DNA of 64,000 bases from WHSM01 sp036375165 (GTDB taxonomy: Bacteria; Actinomycetota; Actinomycetes; Mycobacteriales; Micromonosporaceae): contig DASUSI010000155.1 in NCBI GenBank assembly GCA_036375165.1, positions 78,026 to 142,025 on the forward strand, read 5' to 3'. Position 1 is the first letter of the stretch, and every line of letters begins with the position of its first letter. The notes beneath the pieces are model-generated. The model saw only the letters and a program-made list of their open reading frames with translations. It did no database searches and was not told the DNA's origin. The position numbers and the translations under genes are program-made. Below, piece after piece: positions 45,348 to 58,599 of this stretch.

Positions 45348-45562
45348 CAGCCGACCACTGGCTTGCAGAGCGCTTGCGGCTTTGCGGCGACGGCCTCAGC
45401 GCGCACGGTTCGCCAGGGGTCGTCGCCGTCGGCGCGGTGCCGTTCCGGCCAGGACTCGTATCCGGTGTGGAAGAGACTCCGCGAGCCCTGGGCGCACCAG
45501 CCGGAGATTTCCCGCCGTGTTCATCTTTGCACGGCTGTATGCGTACAGTGGGAAGTTAGTCA

Positions 45563-45584
45563 CCGTCCGTGTATTGGCGGACGG
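45563..45584. repeat. Hairpin upstream of the DUF397 gene
   Basis: CCGTCCG (45563-45569) and CGGACGG (45578-45584) are perfect complements around an 8-base loop, 30 bases before the DUF397 start. A smaller dyad CTGTA-TGCG-TACAG lies just upstream at about 45533-45546. Both are candidate regulator sites or leader structures. Confidence 0.45.
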
Positions 45585-45614
45585 CGGATACGCCGCGGCA
45601 CACGAGGGGGCAGC

Positions 45615-45821
45615 GTGACGATGCCGCACAAGTCGGCGGCGCGGTGGCGCAAGACCAGTCGTAGTACCGGCCAGACGGCCTGCGTGGAGTTCACGCTCGC
45701 TGGTGACTGGGTGCTGGTACGTGACTCCAAGGACCCCGCCGGAACCCGGTTGCGGATCACCCGGGCCGAATGGCTCACCTTCGTCCGCGCGGTACGCGAC
45801 CGCGAGTTCCTCCCCCGCTGA
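45615..45821 (+). CDS. DUF397 small partner protein
   Basis: 68 residues. The DUF397 pattern is complete: RWRKTSRSTGQTACVEF near the start, VLVRDSKDPAGTRL in the middle, and TRAEWLTFVRAVRDREF at the end. DUF397 proteins pair with DUF5753 regulators and are proposed to bind and modulate them. GTG at 45615 follows GAGGGGG; ATG at 45621 is an alternative. A separate promoter is likely because 267 bases divide it from the regulator gene. Confidence 0.92.
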   Translation: MTMPHKSAARWRKTSRSTGQTACVEFTLAGDWVLVRDSKDPAGTRLRITRAEWLTFVRAVRDREFLPR

Positions 45822-46064
45822 GGCGTCACGTTCGGTGACACGGGCGGTCGGATCCGGCTCCACCGGGGACCCTTCGCGTACAGGTGGCGCTGGCCGCCGC
45901 GGTCGCGACCCCGATCCCGTACGGTGGCACGGATCGGGGAGTGAACCGCGCCCCGCACGCCATAACGTGGATCCCGGCAGTGCGGGACCGGCGGCCATCC
46001 GTCGAACGCAGTGGCCGGCACCGGAGAAGCGGACCAGCAACACCTCGCAGGGAGGGCGACACAG

Positions 46065-46592
46065 ATGAGCGACGGCTACGACCCGAATGTCGACGTTGAC
46101 GGCGACGGCACCTGGGACGACGTCCACACCGAATCGGACGGCCACGGTGGCTACACCATCACCGCCGACATGAACAGCGACGGGGTCGCCGACTTCGAGG
46201 GGCGCGACAAGGACGGGGACGGGATCGTCGAGGACGCCTACTACGACACCGACCACGACGGCAAGGCCGACGAGCACTGGGCCGACGAGGACGGCGACGG
46301 GTACCTCACGGCGGTGACCATGGACCGCAACGAAGACGGTGCCGTGGACGGCGTCGGCCGGGACCGCAACGAAGACGGCGCGATGGACGTGGCCACGCTG
46401 GACGACAACTACAACGGCAAGCCCGACACTCACGTCCGCGACGACAACTACGACGGCTACGTGGACACCTACGCCACCGACCCCGACGAGGACGGCGCGT
46501 GGGACAAGACGGTCAGCGACACCGACTTCGACGGCAGCTTCGACACCGCCCACTACGGTGACCCGGACACCAACCCGCTGGTCGCCAAGTAA
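46065..46592 (+). CDS. Asp-rich calcium-binding-type repeat protein
   Basis: 175 residues made of about eleven repeats of roughly 14-16 residues with the core DxDxDGxxD, e.g. DVDGDGTWDDV, DKDGDGIVEDA, DTDHDGKADEH and DTDFDGSFDTA. Such loops resemble EF-hand, dockerin and thrombospondin-type-3 calcium loops. The protein is very acidic, has no cysteine, no signal peptide and no membrane helix. ATG at 46065 has GGGAGGG upstream. Calcium binding is an inference from the loop pattern; the biological role is unknown. Confidence 0.85.
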   Translation: MSDGYDPNVDVDGDGTWDDVHTESDGHGGYTITADMNSDGVADFEGRDKDGDGIVEDAYYDTDHDGKADEHWADEDGDGYLTAVTMDRNEDGAVDGVGRDRNEDGAMDVATLDDNYNGKPDTHVRDDNYDGYVDTYATDPDEDGAWDKTVSDTDFDGSFDTAHYGDPDTNPLVAK

Positions 46593-46634
46593 CCCCGTAC
46601 CACGGCAAGACCATGGACAAGACCATGGGCAAGG

Positions 46635-46676
46635 ACCTGGAAAGGTACCGCGACGATTCGCGGTACCTTTCCAGGT
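46635..46676. terminator. Bidirectional terminator, 19-bp perfect stem
   Basis: ACCTGGAAAGGTACCGCGA (46635-46653) and its exact complement (46658-46676) flank a CGAT tetraloop. The stem lies between the convergent repeat-protein and mazG genes and can end transcription from both sides. Confidence 0.9.
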
Positions 46677-46704
46677 TCCGATCCGGTTCCGATCCGAAGG
46701 TTGG

Positions 46705-47688
46705 CTACCGAGCCTGCGTTTCGATCGCCCGGACCTGATCGGCGTACCGGAGAGCCGCCTGGCGCAGCGCCCCTTCGGCGTCCAGGCCGGCCGCCACTGC
46801 GTCGGACACCGCGGCGAGCAGTGCCTGACCGAGGGCGGTTTCGTCCCCAGTGGCTTCGGCCGGGGCCGGCGGCACCGGAGCCTCGACACCCGCCCGCCTC
46901 GCCCGGGACAGCAACTTCGTCGCCAACGCGAGCGCCGGCTGCGACAGCGCGACACCGTCCATAGCGGACTCCCGAGACTTCTCCGCTTTCTTGATCTCCT
47001 CCCAGTTGGCCGCCACGTGCTCGGCACCCTCGACGCTTTCACCGGCGAACACGTGCGGGTGTCGGCGTACCAGCTTCTCGACCAGGTCCCCGGAGACCTC
47101 GTCGATCGACCACCGCTCGTCCTCCGGCAGTTCCTCGGCCAGCCGGGCGTGGAAGACCACCTGCAGCAGGACGTCGCCCAACTCCTCACGCAACGCTGCG
47201 AGGTCTCCCCGGACCAGCTCGTCGTACGCTTCGTACGCCTCTTCCAACAGGTAACGGGCCAGGGACTGGTGGGTCTGGGCGGCATCCCACGGGCAGCCAC
47301 CCGGCGAGCGCAGCCGGTCCATCACCGCCACCACGTCGAGCAGTCTGGCGCCGGGCGGGTCCCAGGACCCGTACACCAGCTCCAACTCGGCGGTGCCGGG
47401 CTCCCGTGCCAGGCGCATCCCCACCTGGCGGGCGATCGGGGCGTCACCGTCCGGTCCGGCCAGCCACACCACGGTCTGGTCGGCCACGGCGAGCAGCACC
47501 CCGGCCACCGTCGCCGGATCACCGCCGATCAGCTTCACCTCGACCCCGGTGGTACGCAGCGCGTCGGCCTGCGGAGAGTCCGCCGCCGCGTACACCGGAG
47601 CGGCGCGGACCAGGTCCCACGCCTGCGCGGTGAGCAGGCCGGCGGGTAGTCGGGGTGAGGTGACCAGCAGCACGATTCGTTCAGGCAT
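46705..47688 (-). CDS. mazG: Nucleoside triphosphate pyrophosphohydrolase MazG
   Basis: 327 residues. An N-terminal region of about 115 residues, weakly like the tetrapyrrole-methylase fold often fused to MazG, is followed by the MazG domain: VMDRLRSPGGCPWDAAQTHQSL, LLEEAYEAYDEL and EELGDVLLQVVFHARL provide the Glu/Asp metal ligands. MazG removes noncanonical dNTPs and can lower ppGpp. ATG at 47688 uses GGAGG located in the last codons of mfd, three bases before, so the two are coupled. Confidence 0.94.
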   Translation of the reverse strand: MPERIVLLVTSPRLPAGLLTAQAWDLVRAAPVYAAADSPQADALRTTGVEVKLIGGDPATVAGVLLAVADQTVVWLAGPDGDAPIARQVGMRLAREPGTAELELVYGSWDPPGARLLDVVAVMDRLRSPGGCPWDAAQTHQSLARYLLEEAYEAYDELVRGDLAALREELGDVLLQVVFHARLAEELPEDERWSIDEVSGDLVEKLVRRHPHVFAGESVEGAEHVAANWEEIKKAEKSRESAMDGVALSQPALALATKLLSRARRAGVEAPVPPAPAEATGDETALGQALLAAVSDAVAAGLDAEGALRQAALRYADQVRAIETQAR

Positions 47689-47691
47689 CGC

Positions 47692-51360
<3,669 letters not shown>

Positions 51361-51594
51361 GCGGTCTCCTTCGCGCACACGCGAATCGCCCCCAAGCGTC
51401 AGAAGACGGGGGGCACGTGCAACGCCACCCAGCCTATCCGCAGCGTCCGACGGCCTCCGCGCGCCCGCTCCCCGGGGGCACAAGCCGCCACTCCGGCGAC
51501 CCGGACTGTTCGGAGAACCCACCGGAACGGGCGGATGGCCGCCCAGCGGGCGGGAGGAACGCGGCCGGCTCCGGGTCCATGACCAGATAATGGC

Positions 51595-52413
51595 CTAAGT
51601 GCCGCCAAGCACCGCAAGGAGGACCGTGCGAAACTCCGGGATCTGGTAGACAGCGGCCGCCACAGCACCGACGCCGAGTAGCGGCATCAGGGCACCACGC
51701 TCGAAAGCGCCTCCGGCACGTACCGCGATCGGGTCTGGAAGCGAGAACTCGAACCACAGCCGGCGGCCGATCGGAACCGGCCACAGCACCGGACACCCAG
51801 CCTTCGTGATCATGTCACCGATGGTGTGCACCAGGCACCCGACCCCGACCGCGATCCCGAGCAGCGAGTAGTCCAGCCCCGCCGGCAACACCTGCAACGC
51901 CAGGAACGTCGCCGACACCGACACCAGGGTGGTCAGCAGCCAACCGCTGCGGCGCGCCCAGTCCGCCATCAGGCCCCGCACCGCCAGGCCCACCGTCAGG
52001 AACAGCACGGCGATCATCGCCGGCCTGCCGTACCGCGCCACCAGCAGCGTCGCCCCGTAGCCCAGCAGGCCCGCGAACACCCAGGTGTGCGTGAACGTGC
52101 GGTGACCGTTCTTCCGTTTGCCGTCCTTGCGGGTACGGGTCATCAGGTAGACGCCGAGCGAGAACTTCTCCACGCACTCCGCGAGGAACAGCGAGACCAC
52201 ACCGAAGGTACGGGCCACTGTGGCACCGCCCCGGTTCGCGGTCACCCTCCCGGAGCAGTCCAGGTCGGGCAGCAGCGCCGACCCCGCGCACACCGCCGTG
52301 TACACCGCGAGCTCTTTGCTCGACTGTGGCCGGTCCAGCATCGACGCGGTCAGCCCGGCACCGGCGAGCCAGGCGACGGCCCCGGACAACGCATGGGTCG
52401 GTCCCATCACCAT
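51595..52413 (-). CDS. YdjM-family membrane-bound metal-dependent hydrolase
   Basis: 272 residues with about seven helices. Conserved polar motifs match the YdjM/LexA-regulated family: GPTHALSGA at the N-terminus, SALLPDLDC, HRTFTHTWVF and LVHTIGDMITKAGCP, giving His/Asp ligands for a metal in the membrane. ATG at 52413 has GGAG seven bases upstream. Substrate unknown; in E. coli ydjM is in the SOS regulon, but no LexA box was recognised here. Confidence 0.88.
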   Translation of the reverse strand: MVMGPTHALSGAVAWLAGAGLTASMLDRPQSSKELAVYTAVCAGSALLPDLDCSGRVTANRGGATVARTFGVVSLFLAECVEKFSLGVYLMTRTRKDGKRKNGHRTFTHTWVFAGLLGYGATLLVARYGRPAMIAVLFLTVGLAVRGLMADWARRSGWLLTTLVSVSATFLALQVLPAGLDYSLLGIAVGVGCLVHTIGDMITKAGCPVLWPVPIGRRLWFEFSLPDPIAVRAGGAFERGALMPLLGVGAVAAAVYQIPEFRTVLLAVLGGT

Positions 52414-52598
52414 CTCGTCACTCCACTATGGACGTCGTACCAGGACACGCTCACGGTAGGCGACGCGTGCGACCACGGGATCGCGGCGCGCCCGGTCCCG
52501 TGGCACCGGCCAGGCACAGTCGGCGGAGGGTTGTAGCAGAGTTGTAGCTCAGTGTCACACCGCTGGCGCACGACGGCAAAACCAACCAGGCTGGAGCC

Positions 52599-53642
52599 AT
52601 GTTCCGTATTGGAGTGATCGCAGCAGCCACCACCACGGCCCTCCTGCTGACCGGATCCGCCGCCTCGGCCGGACCGCAGACCGTCCCCAATGGACCCTGG
52701 GTCCAGGAGCAGCAGCAGGTCAGCCTGGAACGGCTGCACTCGTACCAACAACTGGTGGACGCGCTGCACCAGATCAGCCGGCAGAGCGACGGCCGGGTGT
52801 CACTGGAGACGATCGGCAGGTCGAACCAGGGGCGGGACCTGTACCTCGCGAAAGTCGGCCACGGGCCGACCACGGTCCTCTACATCACCCAGCAGCACGG
52901 CGACGAGCCGCTCGGCACCGAGGCGGCGCTGCAACTGTTGCAACGGCTCGGCAACCCGGGCGCACCGTGGCAGGCGATCCTGGACCGGGTCACCCTGCTG
53001 GTCGTGCCGAGAGTCAACCCGGACGGCGGGGAACTCTTCTGGCGGCAGAACTACGACCCCGGCTGCTCCGGCGCGTACTGCACTCCAGGGCGCGGCTTCG
53101 ACATCAACCGCTGGCACGATCCCGCAGTGGACCCGGCCGCCAACCCGGTACCGGAAGCCGCCGCGGTGCAGCGGGTCTTCCAGCGTTACTCCCCCAGCCT
53201 GGTCGTCGACTACCACCACCAGGGGTCGTACGTCACAGACACCGGTGAGCTGATCACCACGTCGATCTTCTGGCCGAACACCAGCGGCGTGCCGGCGGAC
53301 GCGATCACCCTGTCCAAGCAGGCCTGCGTCACGATCTCCGACACCCTGAGCCACTACGGGTACGCCGAGGTGAGCCAGTATCCGGGCACCCTGCCCCGGG
53401 GCATCGCACGCAACGCGTACGGGCTGCTCGGCGCCGGCAGCGTGCTGGTCGAACTGCGCGGCGGAATCGGCCAGAAGAGCTCCGGCATGCTGGTACGCAC
53501 CGCGTACGTGATCATGGCCTCGCTACTGGAGGCGGTCGCGGAAGGAACCCTGTACGAAGCCGACCCCACCCGTGCCGACCTGATCCCGCTGCGCGGGGAC
53601 TGGGTGGAGGACCCACACGAGGAACACCAGACTTTCGAGTAG
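52599..53642 (+). CDS. Secreted M14-family zinc carboxypeptidase
   Basis: 347 residues. A Sec signal peptide (about 1-24, ending ASA) precedes a carboxypeptidase domain with zinc ligands His100 and Glu103 (QQHGDEPLG), a conserved PRVNPDGGE and GFDINRWHD, third ligand His in VDYHHQGSYV, and catalytic Glu in LVELRGG. M14 enzymes remove C-terminal residues from peptides; some act on cell-wall peptides. ATG at 52599 has GGAG very close. It converges on an acetyltransferase gene. Confidence 0.92.
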   Translation: MFRIGVIAAATTTALLLTGSAASAGPQTVPNGPWVQEQQQVSLERLHSYQQLVDALHQISRQSDGRVSLETIGRSNQGRDLYLAKVGHGPTTVLYITQQHGDEPLGTEAALQLLQRLGNPGAPWQAILDRVTLLVVPRVNPDGGELFWRQNYDPGCSGAYCTPGRGFDINRWHDPAVDPAANPVPEAAAVQRVFQRYSPSLVVDYHHQGSYVTDTGELITTSIFWPNTSGVPADAITLSKQACVTISDTLSHYGYAEVSQYPGTLPRGIARNAYGLLGAGSVLVELRGGIGQKSSGMLVRTAYVIMASLLEAVAEGTLYEADPTRADLIPLRGDWVEDPHEEHQTFE

Positions 53643-53653
53643 CCACGAGGGCG

Positions 53654-54643
53654 CTAGAGGTCCCGCTGCCACTCCCCGATCCGCTCCACCGGGCGGAACC
53701 CCATGGCGTCGTTGACCGCCACCATCGGGTCGTTGTCCTCGGCGTTCCAGGTATGCACCAGGCGACGCTGTGGGTGCGCCGCGACCACCGCCCGGAGGTT
53801 GGCAACCTTGAGCGCCACCCCCAGGCGGTGTCCCCGGTGCTCGGGCAGCACCAGAGTGTTGTCCTGGTACACCACCTCGGGGTCGTGGCCGGGCACGGTC
53901 AGCACGGTGTAGCCGGCCAGCGTGCCGTCGGGGCTGACCGCGACCGTGATCCAGCGGGCACGGCCCTGCGCCTGCTGCCAGCGTTCCCCGTCACGCACCC
54001 GGGCCGCGTCCCAGTGCTCCGGTTCGTAGTCCAGGTCACCGAGCGGGACCTCGTGCATCATCCGGCCGCACAGGGTCACGTACCCGATCAGGAGATCGTC
54101 CGGGCAGGGCCCCGACCAGGCACGGAACCGGTAGTCGCCGTGGTGCTCGGCGGCCTGGCGGGCGAGCCGGTCCAGGGTCGCGGGCTCGACGGGCAGGTCA
54201 AGCACCCGGTGCAGTTCCCGGGAGCGACACGTGAAACCCCGGTGCTCCGCGAAACCGATCCCGGCATCCGGGCCCTTCTCCTGGTACGGCTCGACCACCT
54301 CGGTCAGCAGGCTCCGCCGGCCCTCTCCCCGAGCCACCTCAAGCACCCGCTGGTACAGCGCCGAGCCGACCCCGTGCCGCCGCTCGACCGGAGGCACCGC
54401 CAGGTCGAACATCACCAACTTCAGGTTGTCCAGCAGCGGCAGGGTCACCAACGCCCCACCCACCACACGTTTCCCGTCGACCGCCGCGTACGCCTGCCAC
54501 CGGTACGCCCGGCTGCCCTGACGCAGCCACACCGTCAGCTCCGGCAGCTTCCAGGTCGCTGGACAGTGCCGCCCGGCGTCGATGCCTTCCTGGAACGCCC
54601 GGTACCAGGCCGCCAAACCCACGTCGTCAAACGGGTCCACCAT
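53654..54643 (-). CDS. GNAT-family acetyltransferase (double domain)
   Basis: About 329 residues with two GNAT-like halves. The N-terminal half contains LAVPPVERRHGVGSALYQRVL and the C-terminal half LVLPEHRGHRLGVALKVANL, both acetyl-CoA pyrophosphate-binding loops. Mycothiol synthase MshD is also a double GNAT, but this protein lacks its wider similarity, so the substrate is open. ATG at 54643 (GGAG six bases upstream) is preferred to ATG at 54655. Confidence 0.85.
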   Translation of the reverse strand: MVDPFDDVGLAAWYRAFQEGIDAGRHCPATWKLPELTVWLRQGSRAYRWQAYAAVDGKRVVGGALVTLPLLDNLKLVMFDLAVPPVERRHGVGSALYQRVLEVARGEGRRSLLTEVVEPYQEKGPDAGIGFAEHRGFTCRSRELHRVLDLPVEPATLDRLARQAAEHHGDYRFRAWSGPCPDDLLIGYVTLCGRMMHEVPLGDLDYEPEHWDAARVRDGERWQQAQGRARWITVAVSPDGTLAGYTVLTVPGHDPEVVYQDNTLVLPEHRGHRLGVALKVANLRAVVAAHPQRRLVHTWNAEDNDPMVAVNDAMGFRPVERIGEWQRDL

Positions 54644-54835
54644 GACGGTCTCCATAGCCCGTCATCATCACAGCGCGTGACCGCAGCGGCCACCGGATAT
54701 CCGGAGATCGACCCCGTCCTCAGCATCTGGACCTCCAGGACCGCCCCGGTGCCGCGTCGCCGACCCCGGGCTAGCGTGAAAAGCCAGTGGTTTCACCCCT
54801 GGGCAAAACCCGATTCCCGAGTCAGGAGCGCTTCG

Positions 54836-57634
54836 ATGGCAACTGCCGGTGACACCTCCCGTGACGCCGACACCACGGCCATACCTGGTCCGCCAGGGGC
54901 ACCGGGTGAGGACGCCGACGTGGCGCTGCGCGCGGACATCCGGCGACTCGCCGGCCTGCTCGGCGAATCCCTGGTACGGCAGGAGGGCGGGCCGCTGCTC
55001 GGTCTGGTCGAAGAGGTGCGCTCCGGAGTACGTACCGACCCGGTGGAGACCGCGCAGCGGCTGGCCGGACTGGACGTGCCCACCGCCACCCTGCTGGCGC
55101 GGGCCTTCGCCACGTACTTCCATCTGGCGAACATCACCGAGCAGGCGCACCGGGCACGCACCCTGCGTCGGCTGCGGGCCCGTCACGGCGGCTGGCTGCA
55201 ACGCGCCGCGACCCTGATCCGGGAGCAGGGCGTGGCCACCGAGGAGATCGCGGCGGCGGCCCGCCGGCTCGCGGTACGCCCGGTCTTCACCGCGCACCCC
55301 ACCGAGGCGGCCCGCCGCTCCCTGCTCACGAAACTGCGCGGGATCGCCGACCTGCTCGACGCCGAGGCGGCCGAACAGGCGCTGGTCCACGATGTCGACA
55401 CCGCCGCCACCGACCGTAGGCTGGCGGAACTGGTCGACCTGATCTGGCAGACCGACGAACTGCGGCTCTCCAGGCCCGACCCCACCGACGAGGCCCGCAA
55501 CGCGGTCTACTACCTCGCCGAGCTCTACGCGAGTGCGGCACCTCAGGTGCTCGACGATCTCGCCGGGACGTTCGCCCGGCTCGGCGTGGTGCTGCCCACC
55601 ACAGCCCAGCCACTCAGCTTCGGAAGCTGGATCGGTGGGGACCGGGACGGCAACCCGTACGTCACCCCGAAGGTGACCGCCGACGTGCTGCTGATCCAAC
55701 ACGAGCACGGCCTGCGGGCCACCGAGGCGGCGATGGACGCGCTGATCAACGACCTGTCGGTGTCGCAGCGGTTGCGCCGAGTCTCCATCGGGCTCGCCGC
55801 GAGCTTGGCGCAGGACCTGGAGCTGCTGCCCGAACTCGGGGAACGCTTCCGGCGGGTGAACGCCGAGGAGCCGTACCGGCTCAAGGCCCGCTGCATCAAG
55901 GTGAAGCTCGCCAACACCCGGGCCCGGCTCGCCGCCGACCGGCCACACCAGCCCGGCCGGGACTATCTCGGGACGGCAGACCTGATCACCGACCTGGAAC
56001 TGATGCGCGCCTCGCTCGCCTCACACGGCGGCCGGCTGATCGCCGCCGGGGAACTGACCACGACGATCCGCACCGCCGCCGCGTTCGGTCTGGGGCTCGC
56101 CACCCTGGATGTCCGGGAGCACGCCGCGGCACACCACGCGGTGCTGGCACGGATGTACCAGCGGGTCGGGGAGCTGGACCAGGCGTACTCGGAGCTGAGC
56201 CGGGAGGAGCGGACCTCGCTGCTGTCCCGGGAACTGGCTGGACGCCGGCCGCTGTGCGGGGTGGACGTGCCGCTGGACGACCGCACCCGACGCACCTACA
56301 ACGTGTTCTTCACCATTCGCGAGGCCCAGGACCGGTTCGGCCGGGAGGTGGTGGAGAGCTACATCATCTCGATGACCCAGGGGATCGACGATGTGCTGGC
56401 CGCGGTGGTGCTGGCCCGGGAAGCCGGGCTGGTGGACCCGCACGGGCCAACGCGGACCCGCGCCCGGATCGGGTTCGTGCCGCTGCTGGAGACCATCGAG
56501 GAACTGGGCGCCGCCGACGAGTTGGTCGACCGGCTGCTGTCCGTCCCGGCGTACCGGGCCGTGGTGGCGGCCCGGGGCGACGTGCAGGAGGTGATGCTCG
56601 GCTACTCCGACTCCAACAAGCAGGCCGGCATCACCACCAGCCAGTGGTCGATCCACCGGGCGCAACGGGCACTACGGGACGTCGCCGCCAAGCACGGGGT
56701 ACGGCTGCGGCTGTTCCACGGCCGGGGCGGCACCATCGGTCGCGGCGGCGGCCCCACCCACGAGGCGATCCTCGCCCAGCCGTACGGCACCCTGGACGGG
56801 GCTATCAAGGTCACCGAGCAGGGTGAGGTGATCTCTGACAAGTACACCCTGCCCGCGCTGGCCCGCGAGAACCTGGAGCTCACCGTCGCCGCCACGTTGC
56901 AGGCGACGCTGTTGCACGCCGCGCCCCGGGCGCCACTTTCCGACATCACCGAGTGGAACGTCTCCATGGACGTGGTGTCCGATGCCGCCGCCGCGGCGTA
57001 CCGGTCCCTGGTGGAGCATCCGGACCTGCCGGCGTACTTCTGGGCCGCCACCCCGACCGAGTTGCTCGGCGCGCTGAACATCGGCTCACGACCGGCGAAG
57101 CGCCCGGATGCGGGTTCCGGTCTGGATGGGCTGCGCGCGATCCCGTGGGTGTTCGGCTGGACCCAGAGCCGGCAGATCGTTCCAGGCTGGTTCGGGGTCG
57201 GCTCCGGCCTCGCGGCGGCGCACGCCGCCGGGCTCACCCCGACCCTGGCGCAGATGTACCGGCGCTGGGAGTTCTTCCGGACGTTTGTCTCCAATGTGGA
57301 GATGATGCTGTCCAAAACCGACCTGGGAATCGCGAGGCGTTACGTGTCGGAACTCGTGCCGGAGCCACTGCGACCGTTGTTCGAAGGAATCGTGTCCGAG
57401 TACGAGCGGACCGTGGCCGAAGTGCTCGCGGTCACCGGGGCGTCCCGCCTGCTGGAGGACCAGCCGGTGCTCGCCCGGACCCTCGCGGTACGGGACAAGT
57501 ATCTGGAACCGCTGCACCACTTGCAGATCTCGCTGCTGTCCCGGTACCGCGCCGGGGCCCGGGATCCGCAACTGGAGCGGGCGCTGCTCACCACGGTGAA
57601 CGGGATCGCGGCCGGGATGCGCAACACCGGCTGA
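54836..57634 (+). CDS. ppc: Phosphoenolpyruvate carboxylase
   Basis: 932 residues, normal. Adds bicarbonate to phosphoenolpyruvate to make oxaloacetate. Catalytic motifs: VFTAHPTEAARRS (active-site His), GGDRDGNPYVT, FHGRGGTIGRGGGP (mobile glycine loop) and the C-terminal MRNTG that contributes to allosteric aspartate binding. ATG at 54836 follows AGGAG. A frame beginning far upstream is a shadow of the acetyltransferase gene. Convergent with the PPOX gene, one base apart. Confidence 0.98.
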   Translation: MATAGDTSRDADTTAIPGPPGAPGEDADVALRADIRRLAGLLGESLVRQEGGPLLGLVEEVRSGVRTDPVETAQRLAGLDVPTATLLARAFATYFHLANITEQAHRARTLRRLRARHGGWLQRAATLIREQGVATEEIAAAARRLAVRPVFTAHPTEAARRSLLTKLRGIADLLDAEAAEQALVHDVDTAATDRRLAELVDLIWQTDELRLSRPDPTDEARNAVYYLAELYASAAPQVLDDLAGTFARLGVVLPTTAQPLSFGSWIGGDRDGNPYVTPKVTADVLLIQHEHGLRATEAAMDALINDLSVSQRLRRVSIGLAASLAQDLELLPELGERFRRVNAEEPYRLKARCIKVKLANTRARLAADRPHQPGRDYLGTADLITDLELMRASLASHGGRLIAAGELTTTIRTAAAFGLGLATLDVREHAAAHHAVLARMYQRVGELDQAYSELSREERTSLLSRELAGRRPLCGVDVPLDDRTRRTYNVFFTIREAQDRFGREVVESYIISMTQGIDDVLAAVVLAREAGLVDPHGPTRTRARIGFVPLLETIEELGAADELVDRLLSVPAYRAVVAARGDVQEVMLGYSDSNKQAGITTSQWSIHRAQRALRDVAAKHGVRLRLFHGRGGTIGRGGGPTHEAILAQPYGTLDGAIKVTEQGEVISDKYTLPALARENLELTVAATLQATLLHAAPRAPLSDITEWNVSMDVVSDAAAAAYRSLVEHPDLPAYFWAATPTELLGALNIGSRPAKRPDAGSGLDGLRAIPWVFGWTQSRQIVPGWFGVGSGLAAAHAAGLTPTLAQMYRRWEFFRTFVSNVEMMLSKTDLGIARRYVSELVPEPLRPLFEGIVSEYERTVAEVLAVTGASRLLEDQPVLARTLAVRDKYLEPLHHLQISLLSRYRAGARDPQLERALLTTVNGIAAGMRNTG

Positions 57635-57635
57635 C

Positions 57636-58100
57636 TCAGTCCGCTTCCAGCCAGCGCCCGTCCAGCATCAGGTCGCGACCCTCCAACTCGTTGGCCTCCC
57701 GCCAGGCCTGGATCCGGCGGGGCACGATCTGGAAGTAGCTGTAGCCACCGCCAAGACTCCTCGGTTCGAAGCCGGTCCTGGCCGCGAAAGCGTCACCGAC
57801 CTGCTGCGGGACCTGATCGGCCGGCAGTTCCCGTACGGTCCCCTGGATCACGACCACGTCCCGGGTGTGCCCGATGCCGAGGTGGACCTGGCCGGTGGCC
57901 CGCAGGTTTCGCCCCGTCGGGTTGGACTGCCGGGTGGCCACCAACACGGCGACGCCATCCCACATGAAGGACAGCGGAACCAGGTACGGCGTGCCACCCT
58001 CCGGATCCGCTGTGGCCACCCACGCGTCGACATCACGTTCGAGCCGGGCAAGCGTGTCCCGGATGCGTTGCGGCCGGGTCCGGGGTGGCTGGCGGCTCAT
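57636..58100 (-). CDS. PPOX-class pyridoxamine-oxidase-like (flavin or F420) protein
   Basis: 154 residues of the split-barrel fold: DAWVATADPEGGTPYLVPLSFMWDG and ATRQSNPTGRNLRATGQVHLGIG, then VVVIQGTVREL. Actinobacterial members bind FMN, heme or F420 and many are F420-dependent reductases; sequence does not decide here. Confidence 0.88.
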   Translation of the reverse strand: MSRQPPRTRPQRIRDTLARLERDVDAWVATADPEGGTPYLVPLSFMWDGVAVLVATRQSNPTGRNLRATGQVHLGIGHTRDVVVIQGTVRELPADQVPQQVGDAFAARTGFEPRSLGGGYSYFQIVPRRIQAWREANELEGRDLMLDGRWLEAD

Positions 58101-58254
58101 CGGTCACCTACCCACCCGCGAGCACCGGCTTCACTTCGGTGCCGTGACGACCGACCAGCGGTGACTCGACGTGACCCACGGCTCTGATCTGGTACGACGG
58201 CACCATCATCGCGGCTCCCTGGCTCTCGGTTCTCAGCCTGGCGGAAACAACCGG

Positions 58255-58599
58255 TCAGGGGGACTGGACGAGACCGGTGATGTTGCCGTCCGGGTCGGCG
58301 ACAGTCGCGATCAGCTTGCCGCCTCCGACATCGGTCACCGGTTGCCGTACCTCGGCGCCGGCGTCGCGGAGGGAACGCAGTCTCTCCTCGATGTCGTCCA
58401 CCTCCCAGTACCCGGTCGGGCCGGTCATGCCCCGGCTGTGGCCGCGCGGATCCAGCCCGAGTTCCTGCTCCCCGACCCGGAATCCCACGTAGTAAGGCTC
58501 ATCCGCGTAAGGTGCCACCCCGAGAAGCGCGCCGTACAGAGCCTTGGCCCGATCCAGGTCCTTCACCGGACAAATCACCGTTCTGATACCCGATGTCAT
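58255..58599 (-). CDS. VOC/glyoxalase-fold protein
   Basis: 114 residues with two beta-alpha-beta-beta-beta motifs: VICPVKDLDRAKALYGALLG and the C-terminal ATVADPDGNITGLVQSP. The fold hosts glyoxalases, ring-cleaving dioxygenases and resistance proteins. One usual metal ligand near the N-terminus is hydrophobic here, so a metal-free binding role is possible. ATG at 58599 with GAGGAG. Confidence 0.88.
   Translation of the reverse strand: MTSGIRTVICPVKDLDRAKALYGALLGVAPYADEPYYVGFRVGEQELGLDPRGHSRGMTGPTGYWEVDDIEERLRSLRDAGAEVRQPVTDVGGGKLIATVADPDGNITGLVQSP

Noticed and set aside
45615..45821. Toxin-antitoxin reading of the XRE/DUF397 pair
   Set aside because: DUF5753/DUF397 pairs are known developmental-type regulators; no toxin-like domain is visible in either protein.
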